Source: Arthrobacter sp. SLBN-100 (GTDB lineage Bacteria; Actinomycetota; Actinomycetes; Actinomycetales; Micrococcaceae). Taken from it: 64,000 nt of DNA. Made by a program: the position numbers and the translations under genes. Positions 27,419 to 36,855 of the stretch are shown piece after piece; positions within the stretch are counted from its first letter, which is position 1, and every line of letters starts with the position of its first letter. Under the pieces are notes generated by a model. That model saw only the letters and a list, made by a program, of their open reading frames with translations, ran no database searches and was not told the DNA's origin. The stretch spans positions 186,001-250,000 of the forward strand of contig NZ_VFMY01000002.1 of the NCBI RefSeq assembly GCF_006715305.1. The letters are read 5' to 3'.

Positions 27419-28701
27419 TGTTGCTTGAACGGAGAGCACCGTGAGGAACCTATACGGGGTTGATCTTAACCTGCTCGTAGCTTTGGAGGCGCTGCTGAAC
27501 GAGCGCAACGTGACACGTGCGGGTGAACAGTTGGGCGTGAGCCAATCCGCGATGAGCAACACGCTCGGACGGTTGCGGCGTTTGCTTGATGACGACATTC
27601 TTATCAGGGTCGGACGAGAGTGGCAGGTGACTCCTCGGGCAGCTTCCCTGCAGGAGCCGCTGTCTCGTATGCTCGCTATCACCCGGGAGGAAGTCCTCGG
27701 TCATCTTCCTTTCGATGCGGCCTCCTCGCGGAGACGTTTCCGTATCGCCACGGCTAACGCAGCCGCAGTATTGCTTGTCGCTCCCCTGGTAACTCGCCTG
27801 ATGCGCGAAGCGCCAGGGGTAGTCATTCAGATTGAACCCATCGGGCAACCCCGAAACGAGCTCGTGGAGCGCCAAGGCATTGATTTGGTTTTGCTTCCTG
27901 ACACGTACGGCATCACCCACCCCAACCAGCAGGTCCTTTCACTGGAATGGACGTGCGTTGTTGACCGCGACCACCCATTCGTGGGCTATCGGTTTGACGC
28001 TGACTCATTCAAGAAGTTTCCGCACGTGGTGTATGAGCATCATGGGATGGCAACTAATGCCCATTCCTCCATCATTGCCGCAGGCCTTGGGAATGATCAG
28101 GTCATTGTCGACGATTTCGTTGTGATTCCCTTTTTGATTCGAAGAAACAGCCTGGTGGGCCTGCTCCAGGACAAGCTCGCTGAAGAGTTCACTCGTGACG
28201 GCAATTTCAGGACTGTCGCTCCACCTCTTGAATTGCCCTCCGTGCGCATGCACATGTACTGGCATGCCCGCAACGACAAGGACCCAGGCAATCGATGGTT
28301 GAGATCGCGGTTCCTTGAGATCGGCAATGAAATCATGAACCCTTCCGCCTAAAAGGCGCCCGACAGGGTGAGGCTGAGTCTGGGAGGGGTTATCAGAGAG
28401 CACTTGGTATCTGTTCCAGCCATGGTTGGCATTCACACAAACCGTTGGTGCTGCTGGTCCTCTTTGAAATAGTTTAAAGATATCGAAGTGGAGTGCCGTC
28501 TTCTGGCGACGCCGGTATATCGATGTCCCGACGATCCAAACGCTGATAAGCGCATTAACCGGATATTGTCCGGAGGAGCCAACTATGCCATTTTCTACCA
28601 AGGCTGGTATTTTCACAGCCACCGATGAACAACTGATTGCTGCCCTAGAGGACGCGGACTTGCCTTCGTTGATTCCTGCTCTGGCACATCTCACCGGGGA
28701 C
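27419..28701 (+). repeat. 1,283-bp inverted repeat, left copy (LysR gene plus BVMO promoter and first 39 codons)
   Basis: Matches the complement of 37764-39046 without any length change. I noticed only the substitutions that turn Tyr156 (TAC at 27906) into Phe (TTT) in the other LysR. The boundaries are sharp: TGTTGCTTGAACGG on one side and ACCGGGGAC inside the BVMO gene on the other. Confidence 0.92.
27441..28352 (+). CDS. LysR-family transcriptional regulator, left copy
   Basis: A 303-residue LysR-type (NodD/LinR-like) regulator. The helix-turn-helix is in ALLNERNVTRAGEQLGVSQS with SAMSNTLGRLRRLLDDDILI. The effector domain includes FRIATANAAAVLLVAPLV and ends in MHMYWHARNDKDPGNRWLR, the usual C-terminal segment of the PcaQ/NahR-like subgroup. 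GTG 27441 has GGAGAG upstream. It is oriented in line with the BVMO gene that follows after 232 bp, rather than divergently. It probably activates the BVMO/esterase unit. The copy at 38113 differs at one residue that I can see (Tyr156 to Phe). Confidence 0.9.
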   Translation: MRNLYGVDLNLLVALEALLNERNVTRAGEQLGVSQSAMSNTLGRLRRLLDDDILIRVGREWQVTPRAASLQEPLSRMLAITREEVLGHLPFDAASSRRRFRIATANAAAVLLVAPLVTRLMREAPGVVIQIEPIGQPRNELVERQGIDLVLLPDTYGITHPNQQVLSLEWTCVVDRDHPFVGYRFDADSFKKFPHVVYEHHGMATNAHSSIIAAGLGNDQVIVDDFVVIPFLIRRNSLVGLLQDKLAEEFTRDGNFRTVAPPLELPSVRMHMYWHARNDKDPGNRWLRSRFLEIGNEIMNPSA

Positions 28702-30567
28702 ATGAGCTTGATACACCGGGAGGAACTGCGTCCCAAAATTCATGTGGAAGGAGCTGCCCTTGCACCCCAGGGTGGTCTCTCAATCGAGGAGCAGCAACTC
28801 GCCAGGGAACTTGCGGCCCAGTCCATCAAAATGCACAGGAATTCGGAAAGTGCTAGCGAACGCACCGATGAAATCGATCAGTTGCGTCAGCTTATCCGGT
28901 TCATCACGGGTGAAGTCGCAGAAGACTACGAGTCCCTGCTGCTGCATGAACTTGGACTGGGAGAGAGCACTGCTCCCCCCGCTTCCCCTGTACCAGTCGA
29001 CATTCCAGAAGACTTCTCCGTGATGATCATTGGAGCGGGCATGTCCGGTCTACTCGCAGCTCATCGCCTGCATGCAAGTGGTATTCCGACTATCATTGTC
29101 GAGCGAAACACTGACGTCGGGGGCGTATGGTTGGAGAACAATTACCCGGGATGCAGGCTTGACACAAATAACTTTGCCTATAGTTACTCCTTCGCTCAGA
29201 AGAGCGACTGGACTCATCAATATTCCACGCGCGATTCAATATATGCTTATTTCCAAAATGCTGCCGATCGCTTCGGGCTATATGACAAAATCCTCTTTGG
29301 AACTGAAGTGGTGTCGGCGAAGTACGATGAAACCCGTTGCCGCTGGACTGTAACGACCCGTTCTGAAGACGGCGGGGAGCAGACTTATGAAACCAACGCT
29401 GTCATTAGCGCAGTCGGTCAACTGAACCAGCCGTCTATCCCGAACTTTTCTGGCAAGAACACATTCGGCGGAGCTTCTTTTCACACGGCACGCTGGGATC
29501 ACAGTGTCGACCTGAGCGGAAAACGAGTCGCGGTCATAGGCACTGGGGCGAGCTCCTACCAGGTCATCCCGGAAATCGCGGAGCGAACAGAACACCTTTA
29601 TGTTATGCAACGCACTGCCCCCTGGGCCCTGCCGGCCCCTGCATATCATGAAGAATTGCGTCCGGGACTGAAATGGCTTTTTGAGAATATTCCTGACTAC
29701 CATCGATGGTTCCGTTTCAATCAGTTTTGGATCGCGGTTGATGGGATGCGGCGGTTCGCAGTTGTCGACCCCGCGTGGAGCCGGCAGGATTCAGTTTCCC
29801 AGAAGAATTACGATTTGCGAAACGCCTTGGAAAAGCACATTTCGTCCCAGTACGTTGACCGGCCCGACTTGTTGCAAAAGGTAATTCCGGATTATCCTCC
29901 TTATTCAAAGCGCATGCTGCGTGATAACGGCGGCTGGGCGCGGACTCTGCAGAAGGACAATGTGTCGCTCATAGGCGACAAGATCCTAGGCATTACGGAA
30001 AAGGGAATCATCACTGAAAACGGAGACGAACTTGACGTCAATGTAATCATTTACGGCACCGGCTTCAAGGCCTCGAAATTCTTATCTCCAATGCAGATCG
30101 TTGGTCGCGACGGAGTGGACCTTCGCGAGTGGTGGGGTGAAGATCCTAGGGCTTTCTTAGGCATCACGGTTCCCGGTTTCCCCAATTTTTTCTGCCTATA
30201 TGGGCCGAATACGAACCTGGTGTTGAACGGGAGCATCATCATGTTTTCCGAACTGGCGATGAACCATGTGATGAAATGCATCGCATCGCTGGCGTCGAGG
30301 GAGCGGGGAAGCCTGGAGCCCAAATCCGAATCGTTCCTCGAGTACAACATGAGGATCGACCGCGGCAACGAGCAGATGGCGTGGGGAATAGAAGGCGTGA
30401 ACAACTGGTACAAAAGTTCATCGGGGCGGGTATCACAGAACTGGCCCTTTAGTACCGTCGAATACTGGCGCCTCACAAAGGACTTCCGAGAAGAGGACTA
30501 TGTCTATGCCACTCCCGACGGGAGCGGACAAGAAGCATCCGATGCTTGTAAGGAGGTCGTGGCGTGA
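28585..30567 (+). CDS. Baeyer-Villiger monooxygenase, 4-hydroxyacetophenone monooxygenase type
   Basis: A 660-residue FAD/NADPH enzyme that inserts oxygen next to a ketone carbonyl. The first ~140 residues are the N-terminal extension typical of 4-hydroxyacetophenone monooxygenase (about 640 residues). The FAD fold GAGMSGLLAAHRL (about residue 153) follows, with the ENNYPGCRLDT motif. The BVMO fingerprint FGGASFHTARW fits FxGxxxHxxxW, and the NADPH fold is VAVIGTGASSYQV. GGAGGAGCC precedes ATG 28585. It overlaps the esterase gene by GTGA. Likely substrates are acetophenones, converted to phenyl acetates. The promoter and first 39 codons are duplicated at 37764-37880. Confidence 0.92.
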   Translation: MPFSTKAGIFTATDEQLIAALEDADLPSLIPALAHLTGDMSLIHREELRPKIHVEGAALAPQGGLSIEEQQLARELAAQSIKMHRNSESASERTDEIDQLRQLIRFITGEVAEDYESLLLHELGLGESTAPPASPVPVDIPEDFSVMIIGAGMSGLLAAHRLHASGIPTIIVERNTDVGGVWLENNYPGCRLDTNNFAYSYSFAQKSDWTHQYSTRDSIYAYFQNAADRFGLYDKILFGTEVVSAKYDETRCRWTVTTRSEDGGEQTYETNAVISAVGQLNQPSIPNFSGKNTFGGASFHTARWDHSVDLSGKRVAVIGTGASSYQVIPEIAERTEHLYVMQRTAPWALPAPAYHEELRPGLKWLFENIPDYHRWFRFNQFWIAVDGMRRFAVVDPAWSRQDSVSQKNYDLRNALEKHISSQYVDRPDLLQKVIPDYPPYSKRMLRDNGGWARTLQKDNVSLIGDKILGITEKGIITENGDELDVNVIIYGTGFKASKFLSPMQIVGRDGVDLREWWGEDPRAFLGITVPGFPNFFCLYGPNTNLVLNGSIIMFSELAMNHVMKCIASLASRERGSLEPKSESFLEYNMRIDRGNEQMAWGIEGVNNWYKSSSGRVSQNWPFSTVEYWRLTKDFREEDYVYATPDGSGQEASDACKEVVA

Positions 30568-31439
30568 CGGCTCCGCCGCTGGAAGAAAAGTGGGCCTTCG
30601 CCGGGTCCTTTCGTACACGCTACTTTGAGGGCGGTCGGTACGACGCTCCTGTACTCGTGCTACTGCACGATGGCGCTTGGGGAGGAAGCGCTCCTGTAAC
30701 TTGGGGAGCCCTGGCTCCGCTCTTGACGCAGGACTACCGCGTGATAGCCCCCGATCTTCTTGGCTTCGGGGGCACTGATAAGGCTGTGTTCTTAAGCGAA
30801 TCACCCTACGATTTCCGGATCCGGCACATCTTCGATCTCCTCAAAGCCCTAGATGTAAAAGGACCAATTCATCTGATGGGCAACTCCTTTGGAGGCTCGC
30901 TAGCCCTGCGTGCGGCAGCCCAACAATCTCAGTCGAACGCAGAAATTTTCCAAATACGGTCTGTTGTAAGCGTTAACGGGTCAGGTGGACCCTGGCGCAC
31001 CGACCTGGCACTAAGTGAGTTGGGCCGCTGGGATGGCACCAAAAATGACCTGTCCAGGATTGTCAGTCTCCTAATCGACGACGGCCCGCACTTCGCCGCT
31101 CAAGTTGACCTCAGAGTTGCTGAAGCACAAAAGAACGGGCACTATCGAGCAGTTAAAGCAGCAACGATTCCGTTGCCGGAAACTTTGCGAGTTCCACGGT
31201 CCGATGAGGAGTGGCCGAGTGCTCTAAGCAACAGCACGACTCCGATCCTGCTTATAGGAGGTTCCCGCGATCCTCTCCTTAAACCGGAATGGATGCAGAA
31301 AATAAAATCAGCTGTACCGAACTGTGAGTCTAGCGAACTGGACTGCAAGCACGCTCCTAACATTGACCACGTCGATGAACTGATGGCGGTGATTACTCCT
31401 TTCCTAAGCCAGCAAACGAACTCGCAGCTCATCCGATAA
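30564..31439 (+). CDS. Alpha/beta hydrolase, probable ester hydrolase
   Basis: A 291-residue alpha/beta-hydrolase starting at GTG 30564, overlapping the BVMO stop by 4 bp. An oxyanion-type LLHDGAWGG lies near residue 33, the nucleophile elbow is GNSFGGSLALRA (Ser about 113), the acid Asp is in LIGGSRDPLL, and a His is available in KHAPNIDHVDE. It resembles meta-cleavage-product hydrolases and small-ester esterases. Coupling to a BVMO suggests it hydrolyses the aryl ester made by that enzyme to a phenol plus acetate, as in acetophenone degradation. Confidence 0.87.
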   Translation: MTAPPLEEKWAFAGSFRTRYFEGGRYDAPVLVLLHDGAWGGSAPVTWGALAPLLTQDYRVIAPDLLGFGGTDKAVFLSESPYDFRIRHIFDLLKALDVKGPIHLMGNSFGGSLALRAAAQQSQSNAEIFQIRSVVSVNGSGGPWRTDLALSELGRWDGTKNDLSRIVSLLIDDGPHFAAQVDLRVAEAQKNGHYRAVKAATIPLPETLRVPRSDEEWPSALSNSTTPILLIGGSRDPLLKPEWMQKIKSAVPNCESSELDCKHAPNIDHVDELMAVITPFLSQQTNSQLIR

Positions 31440-31694
31440 CGCGAAATTTTTATTTGCCTCGGGTCAAGCTCACAGTCTGATGTCCGCGGCCACAGGACTC
31501 TCTGATCGGCGCTCCAGGAAAAAAGAGACGCGATGCGTCCCACCTCGACCGCTCACGGCAATACCGCGCTGTGGAGATGGCTGACTTGATCATCGCCGAG
31601 GGCTGGACTGGATTGGTCTCTTCCAGTTCTGCAGGCGACCGGTCAAGGAGTTCCTGAACTTCAACCAGACCTAGACCCAGGGAAGCACCGACTA

Positions 31695-32531
31695 ATGCGC
31701 CTCACCACACTACGCACCCCCACAGGAAACGTCGCCGTCCGCCAAGATGGGAACACTTACACCGAAATCCTCGGCTTCGCCGACGTCGCAGAGCTGCTCC
31801 GCGACCCCAACTGGAAAGCGGTTGCTAATGCGGCGGCCGGACCCGTGCACCCGGTTGTCGGCGCAGACCTGGCCCCTGTGGTCACCACCCCGGGCAAGAT
31901 CATTTGCGTAGGACTTAATTACCGCAAGCACATATTAGAAATGGGCCGGGACCTGCCGCAGTACCCAACGCTGTTTTCCAAGTACCCGGAGACGCTGATC
32001 GGCCCAAACGACCAGCTCGAACTGCCGGCCGAGGACAAAGCGATCGATTGGGAGGCAGAGCTGGCCGTCATCATCGGCAAAGCCGGCCGCCGCATCCCCC
32101 AGGAGGAGGCGCCCAGGCACATCGCCGGCTATTCCATCTGCAATGACATATCCATGCGGACCTGGCAGTTCCGTACGAAGGAGTGGCTGCAGGGCAAGAA
32201 CTGGGAAAAATCTACCCCGCTGGGTCCGGTGCTGGTCACCACGGATGAGTGGGCCCCTGGCGGCACTATCCGCACCGTCCTAGATGGGGAGGTTATGCAG
32301 GAGGCCTCTACCGGGGACCTGCTCTTCCGACCGGAGTTCCTCATCTCATACATCTCCACAATGATCACATTGAACCCGGGCGATGTCATCATCACCGGCA
32401 CCCCGGGCGGGGTGGGACGCGCTCGGACCCCCGAGATGTACATCACCGAGGGGCAGACTTTGGAAACCAGCATCGAGGGCATCGGTACCTTGGTCAACCG
32501 GGCCGTCGACACCGTAAGCTCGGCCGTTTAG
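31695..32531 (+). CDS. Fumarylacetoacetate hydrolase-family protein (putative fumarylpyruvate hydrolase)
   Basis: A 278-residue FAH-superfamily enzyme. The core begins at GKIICVGLNYRKHILEMG (about residue 73). Metal ligands lie in DWEAELAVIIGKAGR (two Glu) and CNDISMRTWQ (Asp). The C-terminal ITLNPGDVIITGTPGGVG is characteristic. With the maleylpyruvate isomerase next door and gentisate dioxygenase nearby, cleavage of fumarylpyruvate (or maleylpyruvate) to fumarate (or maleate) and pyruvate is likely. It starts 255 bp after the esterase gene, so an independent promoter is possible. A second member of the family lies at 36856-37743. Confidence 0.88.
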   Translation: MRLTTLRTPTGNVAVRQDGNTYTEILGFADVAELLRDPNWKAVANAAAGPVHPVVGADLAPVVTTPGKIICVGLNYRKHILEMGRDLPQYPTLFSKYPETLIGPNDQLELPAEDKAIDWEAELAVIIGKAGRRIPQEEAPRHIAGYSICNDISMRTWQFRTKEWLQGKNWEKSTPLGPVLVTTDEWAPGGTIRTVLDGEVMQEASTGDLLFRPEFLISYISTMITLNPGDVIITGTPGGVGRARTPEMYITEGQTLETSIEGIGTLVNRAVDTVSSAV

Positions 32532-32661
32532 ATACTTGCACTACTTTGCAGTAAGTCCGCGCGCTCCGGCCTTTTCCCCAGAGCTCGGGCCGCGCCTACC
32601 GCACGGCCCTGTCTAGCCCCAACGGTTGGGCCGCGCCTCAACTTATCCTAGGAGACCCTTT

Positions 32662-33420
32662 ATGGCTGCGCGCCAAGACCTGACCGACGACCATACCCTG
32701 TTGACTGAACTGCTTACGGTCCGCCGTGGGACCGCATTCTTCAGCCGCCACTTGGCCATCCTCGCTGACTCTGAGCTTGACGGCCCCTCATTGTTGCCCG
32801 GCTGGAGTCGCAGGCACATCGTGGCCCACGTCGGCTATAACGCCCGGGCGCTCACTCGGCTTGTCGAGTGGGCCAACACGGGCGTGGAAACCCCGATGTA
32901 TTCATCGCCCGAGGCTCGGGACGAGGAGATCGAGGCCGGGGCCACGCTGCCTGTGCACGCCCTGCGCCACCTGCACGAACACGCGGCTATAACACTTGAC
33001 GTCACCTGGCGCGACACTCCGCCCCCGGTTTGGGCCCGCGAGGTCAAAACTGCCCATGGGCGCGCCGTTACGGCCTCGGAAACGGTCTGGATGCGCACCC
33101 GCGAAATCTTGGTTCACACCGTGGACCTGGATAGCGGCGCCTCATTCGCCGACTTCCCGGTCCACGTCAACGAGCGGCTTCTGACCGACGTCGCCGCGAC
33201 CTGGAGGGCCCGCGGCCAGGATAGAGGCTTGCGCTTGATAATCACCGGAACCCCTAGCACCACGAGGCCGAACACTTCGGAATGGGGCGACTTTGACGCC
33301 GTTGACCCTGAAATCGTCTCAGGCACCCTGCCGGCACTTACCGGCTGGGCCCTAGGACGCAGCCGCGACGGCATAAGCTCCAGCCGGCGCGATCATCCGG
33401 TTGCTCCGCGCTGGATTTGA
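32662..33420 (+). CDS. Mycothiol-dependent maleylpyruvate isomerase family protein
   Basis: A 252-residue member of the mycothiol-dependent maleylpyruvate isomerase family (DinB-like four-helix bundle plus C-terminal domain). Metal ligands are expected in LLPGWSRRHIVAHVGYNARA (the first His), the central Glu region and REILVHTVDL (second His). I chose ATG 32662 (MAARQDLTDDH, with AGGAG upstream) over a frame 12 codons longer. It acts after gentisate ring cleavage, isomerising maleylpyruvate to fumarylpyruvate. Mycothiol use restricts this to Actinobacteria, supporting the host assignment. It follows the FAH gene after 130 bp. Confidence 0.9.
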   Translation: MAARQDLTDDHTLLTELLTVRRGTAFFSRHLAILADSELDGPSLLPGWSRRHIVAHVGYNARALTRLVEWANTGVETPMYSSPEARDEEIEAGATLPVHALRHLHEHAAITLDVTWRDTPPPVWAREVKTAHGRAVTASETVWMRTREILVHTVDLDSGASFADFPVHVNERLLTDVAATWRARGQDRGLRLIITGTPSTTRPNTSEWGDFDAVDPEIVSGTLPALTGWALGRSRDGISSSRRDHPVAPRWI

Positions 33421-34335
33421 AGCAGAAACCTCTTGCCAAGTGAATTTTCCGAGTCTGATTAGGGCCTGCCCTGCCTAATTAAATCCCAAGCTCCTTTGCG
33501 TCTTAGGCCAAGCCAGGACACAAGCCAACCCACTCCTGCTGATAACTTGGGCGTGATCGCTGGGTATTTTCTCAAATAGGTCCGCACGGGAGTCAGGTTT
33601 CCCTTGGCACTTTAGGCTCAATTCCTCTCGCCAGTGCCAGGCAATGATGCGCATCTTGGGACCCTTATCGACACGAGTCCGTCACTTGCGAAGCAATTTT
33701 AGGCGCAAGGGAGCATCCCACTTGTTCCTGGGATGCGACCGGCCCCGCCTCCACAAATCCCTTTTCACGCACGCATTTGAACCGGAACCGGTAGGCGCTT
33801 TGGACGTGGAGCGGTATTCCAGCAGGCCCCCTCAGTCAGCGACGTGTGCGATGAAGGCACCGCACACTTGTGATGCATAACCGAACCGGATGCGTACCGC
33901 GACAGCAATAGGTAGGCGCCTCAGCGGCTCTGACCCGCCCAGATGCATCAGGCGTATTAAGATGCTGTCCATCCCGTAGACCGCGTAGCGGCGCACTGCT
34001 CCTCAGCGGCCATTGCGGCGCTCGAGGAAGTCGAAAAGTATGCCACTGCAGCTGATACCGACCTCGCACGGTCGTCGGTCGAGGTCGATGTCATATTGGT
34101 CTGCGCGATAGCTTGGTCGCGCGCCAAGTTAGTTTGGTGGTCATCGAGGAAGGGGCCGAACTGGACAGCGCGTTCGAGTTCCACGCGTCTGAATTCAATG
34201 AAGCTCCGTGTAAAGGAGTCCGTGACACGCGATGCCCGAGGACTTCCAGCCGGCATTACGATAGATGACCAGCCCCTTGACGAAAATGACGAATCCCGGC
34301 CTTATCACCGGCGCTACTGCTGACGTGGCAAGGGA
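33421..34335. other. Intergenic region of 915 bp between convergent units
   Basis: No convincing gene. It separates the plus-strand isomerase from the minus-strand alcohol dehydrogenase, so transcription converges here. Frames on both strands around 33960-34260 have helix-like composition but no recognisable family and may be relics. Confidence 0.4.
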
Positions 34336-35376
34336 TCACCCGGGAGCATTCCCACCAGGGACCAGCACCGCTCGGCCGAGGATCTTGCCGGCCTCTAGGC
34401 GTGCGAAGACGTCATTGATCTCCTCTAACGGGAAGCGCTCAATATGCGAGACCAGCGCTCCCCGAGCCGCCATCGACAGCACCTCCTCGAGTTCATTCCG
34501 TGATCCCCAGTTGCTCTTCGTGAGTGTCGCCCCTGGAGCGATCCCAAAGAAGGAGAAGGGGACGGAACCTCCGGCCAGCCCCACGAGGACGAAGAGACCC
34601 AGTCTCCCGACCACTGCAGTACCCATGGTCATCGTCGCGTCGATCCCGACAAAGTCCAGCACTGCTGCCGCGCCCTGTCCCGCCGTCGCATCCATGATCT
34701 TTCCGACCGCATCATCACTGCTCGGGTCTACGACGACATCCGCACCGAGTTGCAGGGCAAGGTCCCGTTTCCTGGCGTCAGTCTCGACCACGATCACCGT
34801 TGCCGGGGACAGGAGCTTAAGGAATTGCACGCCGTACTGGCCCAGCCCGCCAGCACCGATCAGAACCGCGCTCGTACCGGGTACGAGATAGGGAAGTGTC
34901 TTCTTGACCGCGGAATACGGCGTGAGCGCCGCGTCGGTCAGCGTCGCCGCGTCCACAGGGTCCAAGCCACCCGACGGCAGCAGTTGGCGAATAGAGGGCA
35001 CGACCATGTACTCCGCATATCCCCCTTCCGGGCCCATGCCGCCCCAGAGGAAGGTATCGCAGAGCTGTTCCTGGCCGCCGAGACAGACGCGGCAGTGCCC
35101 GCAGCCCCACCCGCCGAAGACCACCACGGCGTCACCGAGCTCAAAGCCCTGGCCTTCGGTGCCCGGGCCGAAGGCATCGACCCACCCGGCATTTTCATGG
35201 CCAAGAGTGTGCGGCAGCGCAACCCCTTGCACCTCACCCGTTTTGATATGCAGATCGGAATGGCATGCCCCTGCGCCCGCGATCCGAATACGGACCTGCC
35301 CAGGGCCGGGTTCAGGTACCGGAACGTCGTCCAGCACAAAATCGGAATTCGCAGTATGCAGTCGTGCAGCTTTCAT
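34336..35376 (-). CDS. Zinc-dependent alcohol dehydrogenase
   Basis: A 346-residue medium-chain dehydrogenase. The catalytic zinc site is GACHSDLH and GHENAG. The structural-zinc cysteines are in CGHCRVCLGGQEQLC, the NAD fold is AVLIGAGGLGQYGVQFL, and VVVETDARK gives NAD preference. Actinobacterial enzymes of this type oxidise aryl alcohols such as 1-phenylethanol or benzyl alcohol. It could produce the ketone for the BVMO. It is separated from gentisate dioxygenase by 127 bp on the same strand. Confidence 0.88.
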   Translation of the reverse strand: MKAARLHTANSDFVLDDVPVPEPGPGQVRIRIAGAGACHSDLHIKTGEVQGVALPHTLGHENAGWVDAFGPGTEGQGFELGDAVVVFGGWGCGHCRVCLGGQEQLCDTFLWGGMGPEGGYAEYMVVPSIRQLLPSGGLDPVDAATLTDAALTPYSAVKKTLPYLVPGTSAVLIGAGGLGQYGVQFLKLLSPATVIVVETDARKRDLALQLGADVVVDPSSDDAVGKIMDATAGQGAAAVLDFVGIDATMTMGTAVVGRLGLFVLVGLAGGSVPFSFFGIAPGATLTKSNWGSRNELEEVLSMAARGALVSHIERFPLEEINDVFARLEAGKILGRAVLVPGGNAPG

Positions 35377-35503
35377 CAGTTTTCTGCTCTCAATGAGATT
35401 GCGTTCAGCCTTCTCTGGCTGTACTTACGATTGTCGGGTCAGCGGCTTACATGACGATCAGCACGCTGGTCTCTTGACCGCGGGGAGACCGTGACCAGGT
35501 CCT

Positions 35504-36637
35504 TCAGCCGCGGCTGCCGTGCAGGAAGCGCCCGGCCTCCGGGAGGTACGTGCGCTGGAAATGCAGCCGCTCCACGATGGGCGCGTCGGAGTAGCGGAAT
35601 AAGTCCAACTGGCCTTCGGCCTGGAGGGACCACGACACCCAAGAGGGAACCACAAAAACATCGCCCCGGACGATCTGGCGCGGTTTACCGTTGAGAACGA
35701 CCGTTCCCTCGCCGTCGAAGACCTGCCAGATGGAGGATCCCACCTCTTGACGGGTGGCCGTGGCGGTTCTTGCACGCAAACGGTGGAACTCGCAGCGGAT
35801 GGTGGGCAACACGTCTCCGCCATTGGTGGGATTGGTGTATTTAACCGCGGCATGGCCCGGCTCAACAGTGGCTGGGTGGCCTTCGTCCTCGAGCGTCAAC
35901 TGCTCGGTCAGAGCGCGGTCGGTGTGCTCCCACCTGTAGGCGGCGATCGGCGTCGAGACGTGTTCTTGCTGGGACACCAGCGGGGTCAGCCCCGGGTGGG
36001 CCCACAGTCGTTCTGAGCGGGAGATTTCCGGGGAGGCCTCATCGGTGACCCGCTCAGAGCCGAACTCAAAGAATCCTAGGTCCATGTCGTGGGCGAAAGG
36101 AACGTCGAGTCCGTCGATCCACGCCATTGGCCGGTCGGTGTCATTGTGGTGGCCGTGAAAGTTCCACCCGGGGGTCAAGAGCAGGTCGCCTCGACGCATA
36201 GCCACGGGATCGCCGTTAACCACGGTCCAAACACCTTCGCCTTCGACGACGAAGCGGAAGGCGTTCTGGGCATGGCGATGTTCGGGAGCGGTCTCGTGCG
36301 GCCCGAGCCACTGGATGGCGCACCATAAGGTGGGAGTGGCGTAGGCGGTGGGAGCAAGCCCGGGGTTGGCTAGTCCGATCGCCCGTCGTTCTCCGCCGCG
36401 TCCGACGGGCACAAGGTCCCCGGCGCGCTGGGCGACGCTGAGCAGTTCGGACCACTTCCACACGAACGGCACCGCTGACGGCTGCGGGGCCAGGGGCATC
36501 AGGTCATTGGTCTGAGTCCACAGGGGTGCCATGGAATTGCGAGTGAAGTCGGCATAGAGCTGATCCAGGGCTTCGCTGGGCTCGGGCTGGCCTTCGGTGG
36601 CGTCAAGGGGCGCTTCGGTCACGTCGTGCTGTGTCAT
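35504..36637 (-). CDS. Gentisate 1,2-dioxygenase
   Basis: A 377-residue bicupin, the usual length for gentisate dioxygenase, which opens 2,5-dihydroxybenzoate to maleylpyruvate using Fe(II). The first cupin carries the iron ligands in APEHRHAQNAFRFVVEGEG and a later His in WNFHGHHND. The second cupin (SSIWQVFDGEGTVVLNG) is degenerate. I chose ATG 36637 (MTQHDVTEAPL, with AGGA upstream); the open frame extends 28 codons further. It stands between the alcohol dehydrogenase and the second FAH gene. The whole gentisate route (dioxygenase, isomerase, hydrolase) is present between the inverted repeats. Confidence 0.92.
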   Translation of the reverse strand: MTQHDVTEAPLDATEGQPEPSEALDQLYADFTRNSMAPLWTQTNDLMPLAPQPSAVPFVWKWSELLSVAQRAGDLVPVGRGGERRAIGLANPGLAPTAYATPTLWCAIQWLGPHETAPEHRHAQNAFRFVVEGEGVWTVVNGDPVAMRRGDLLLTPGWNFHGHHNDTDRPMAWIDGLDVPFAHDMDLGFFEFGSERVTDEASPEISRSERLWAHPGLTPLVSQQEHVSTPIAAYRWEHTDRALTEQLTLEDEGHPATVEPGHAAVKYTNPTNGGDVLPTIRCEFHRLRARTATATRQEVGSSIWQVFDGEGTVVLNGKPRQIVRGDVFVVPSWVSWSLQAEGQLDLFRYSDAPIVERLHFQRTYLPEAGRFLHGSRG

Positions 36638-36855
36638 GGATTGTCGTCCTTTCAGAAGGGGATGGGCGCCGGGACTCTCTTCCGGCCATAAGCGCGAGGA
36701 ATGGTCACCCGCCAGGAGCAATGGTCAGCGTTGCCGTCCCGCAAAGGGGCAGCACCAGGACAACTGCCGCGCAAAGGAGCAAAGGCCAAGAAGACTAACT
36801 ACAGGCCCATATGCTGCTGCTTCTTTGGGCCACTGGAGGTCTACGGTTCCTGCTT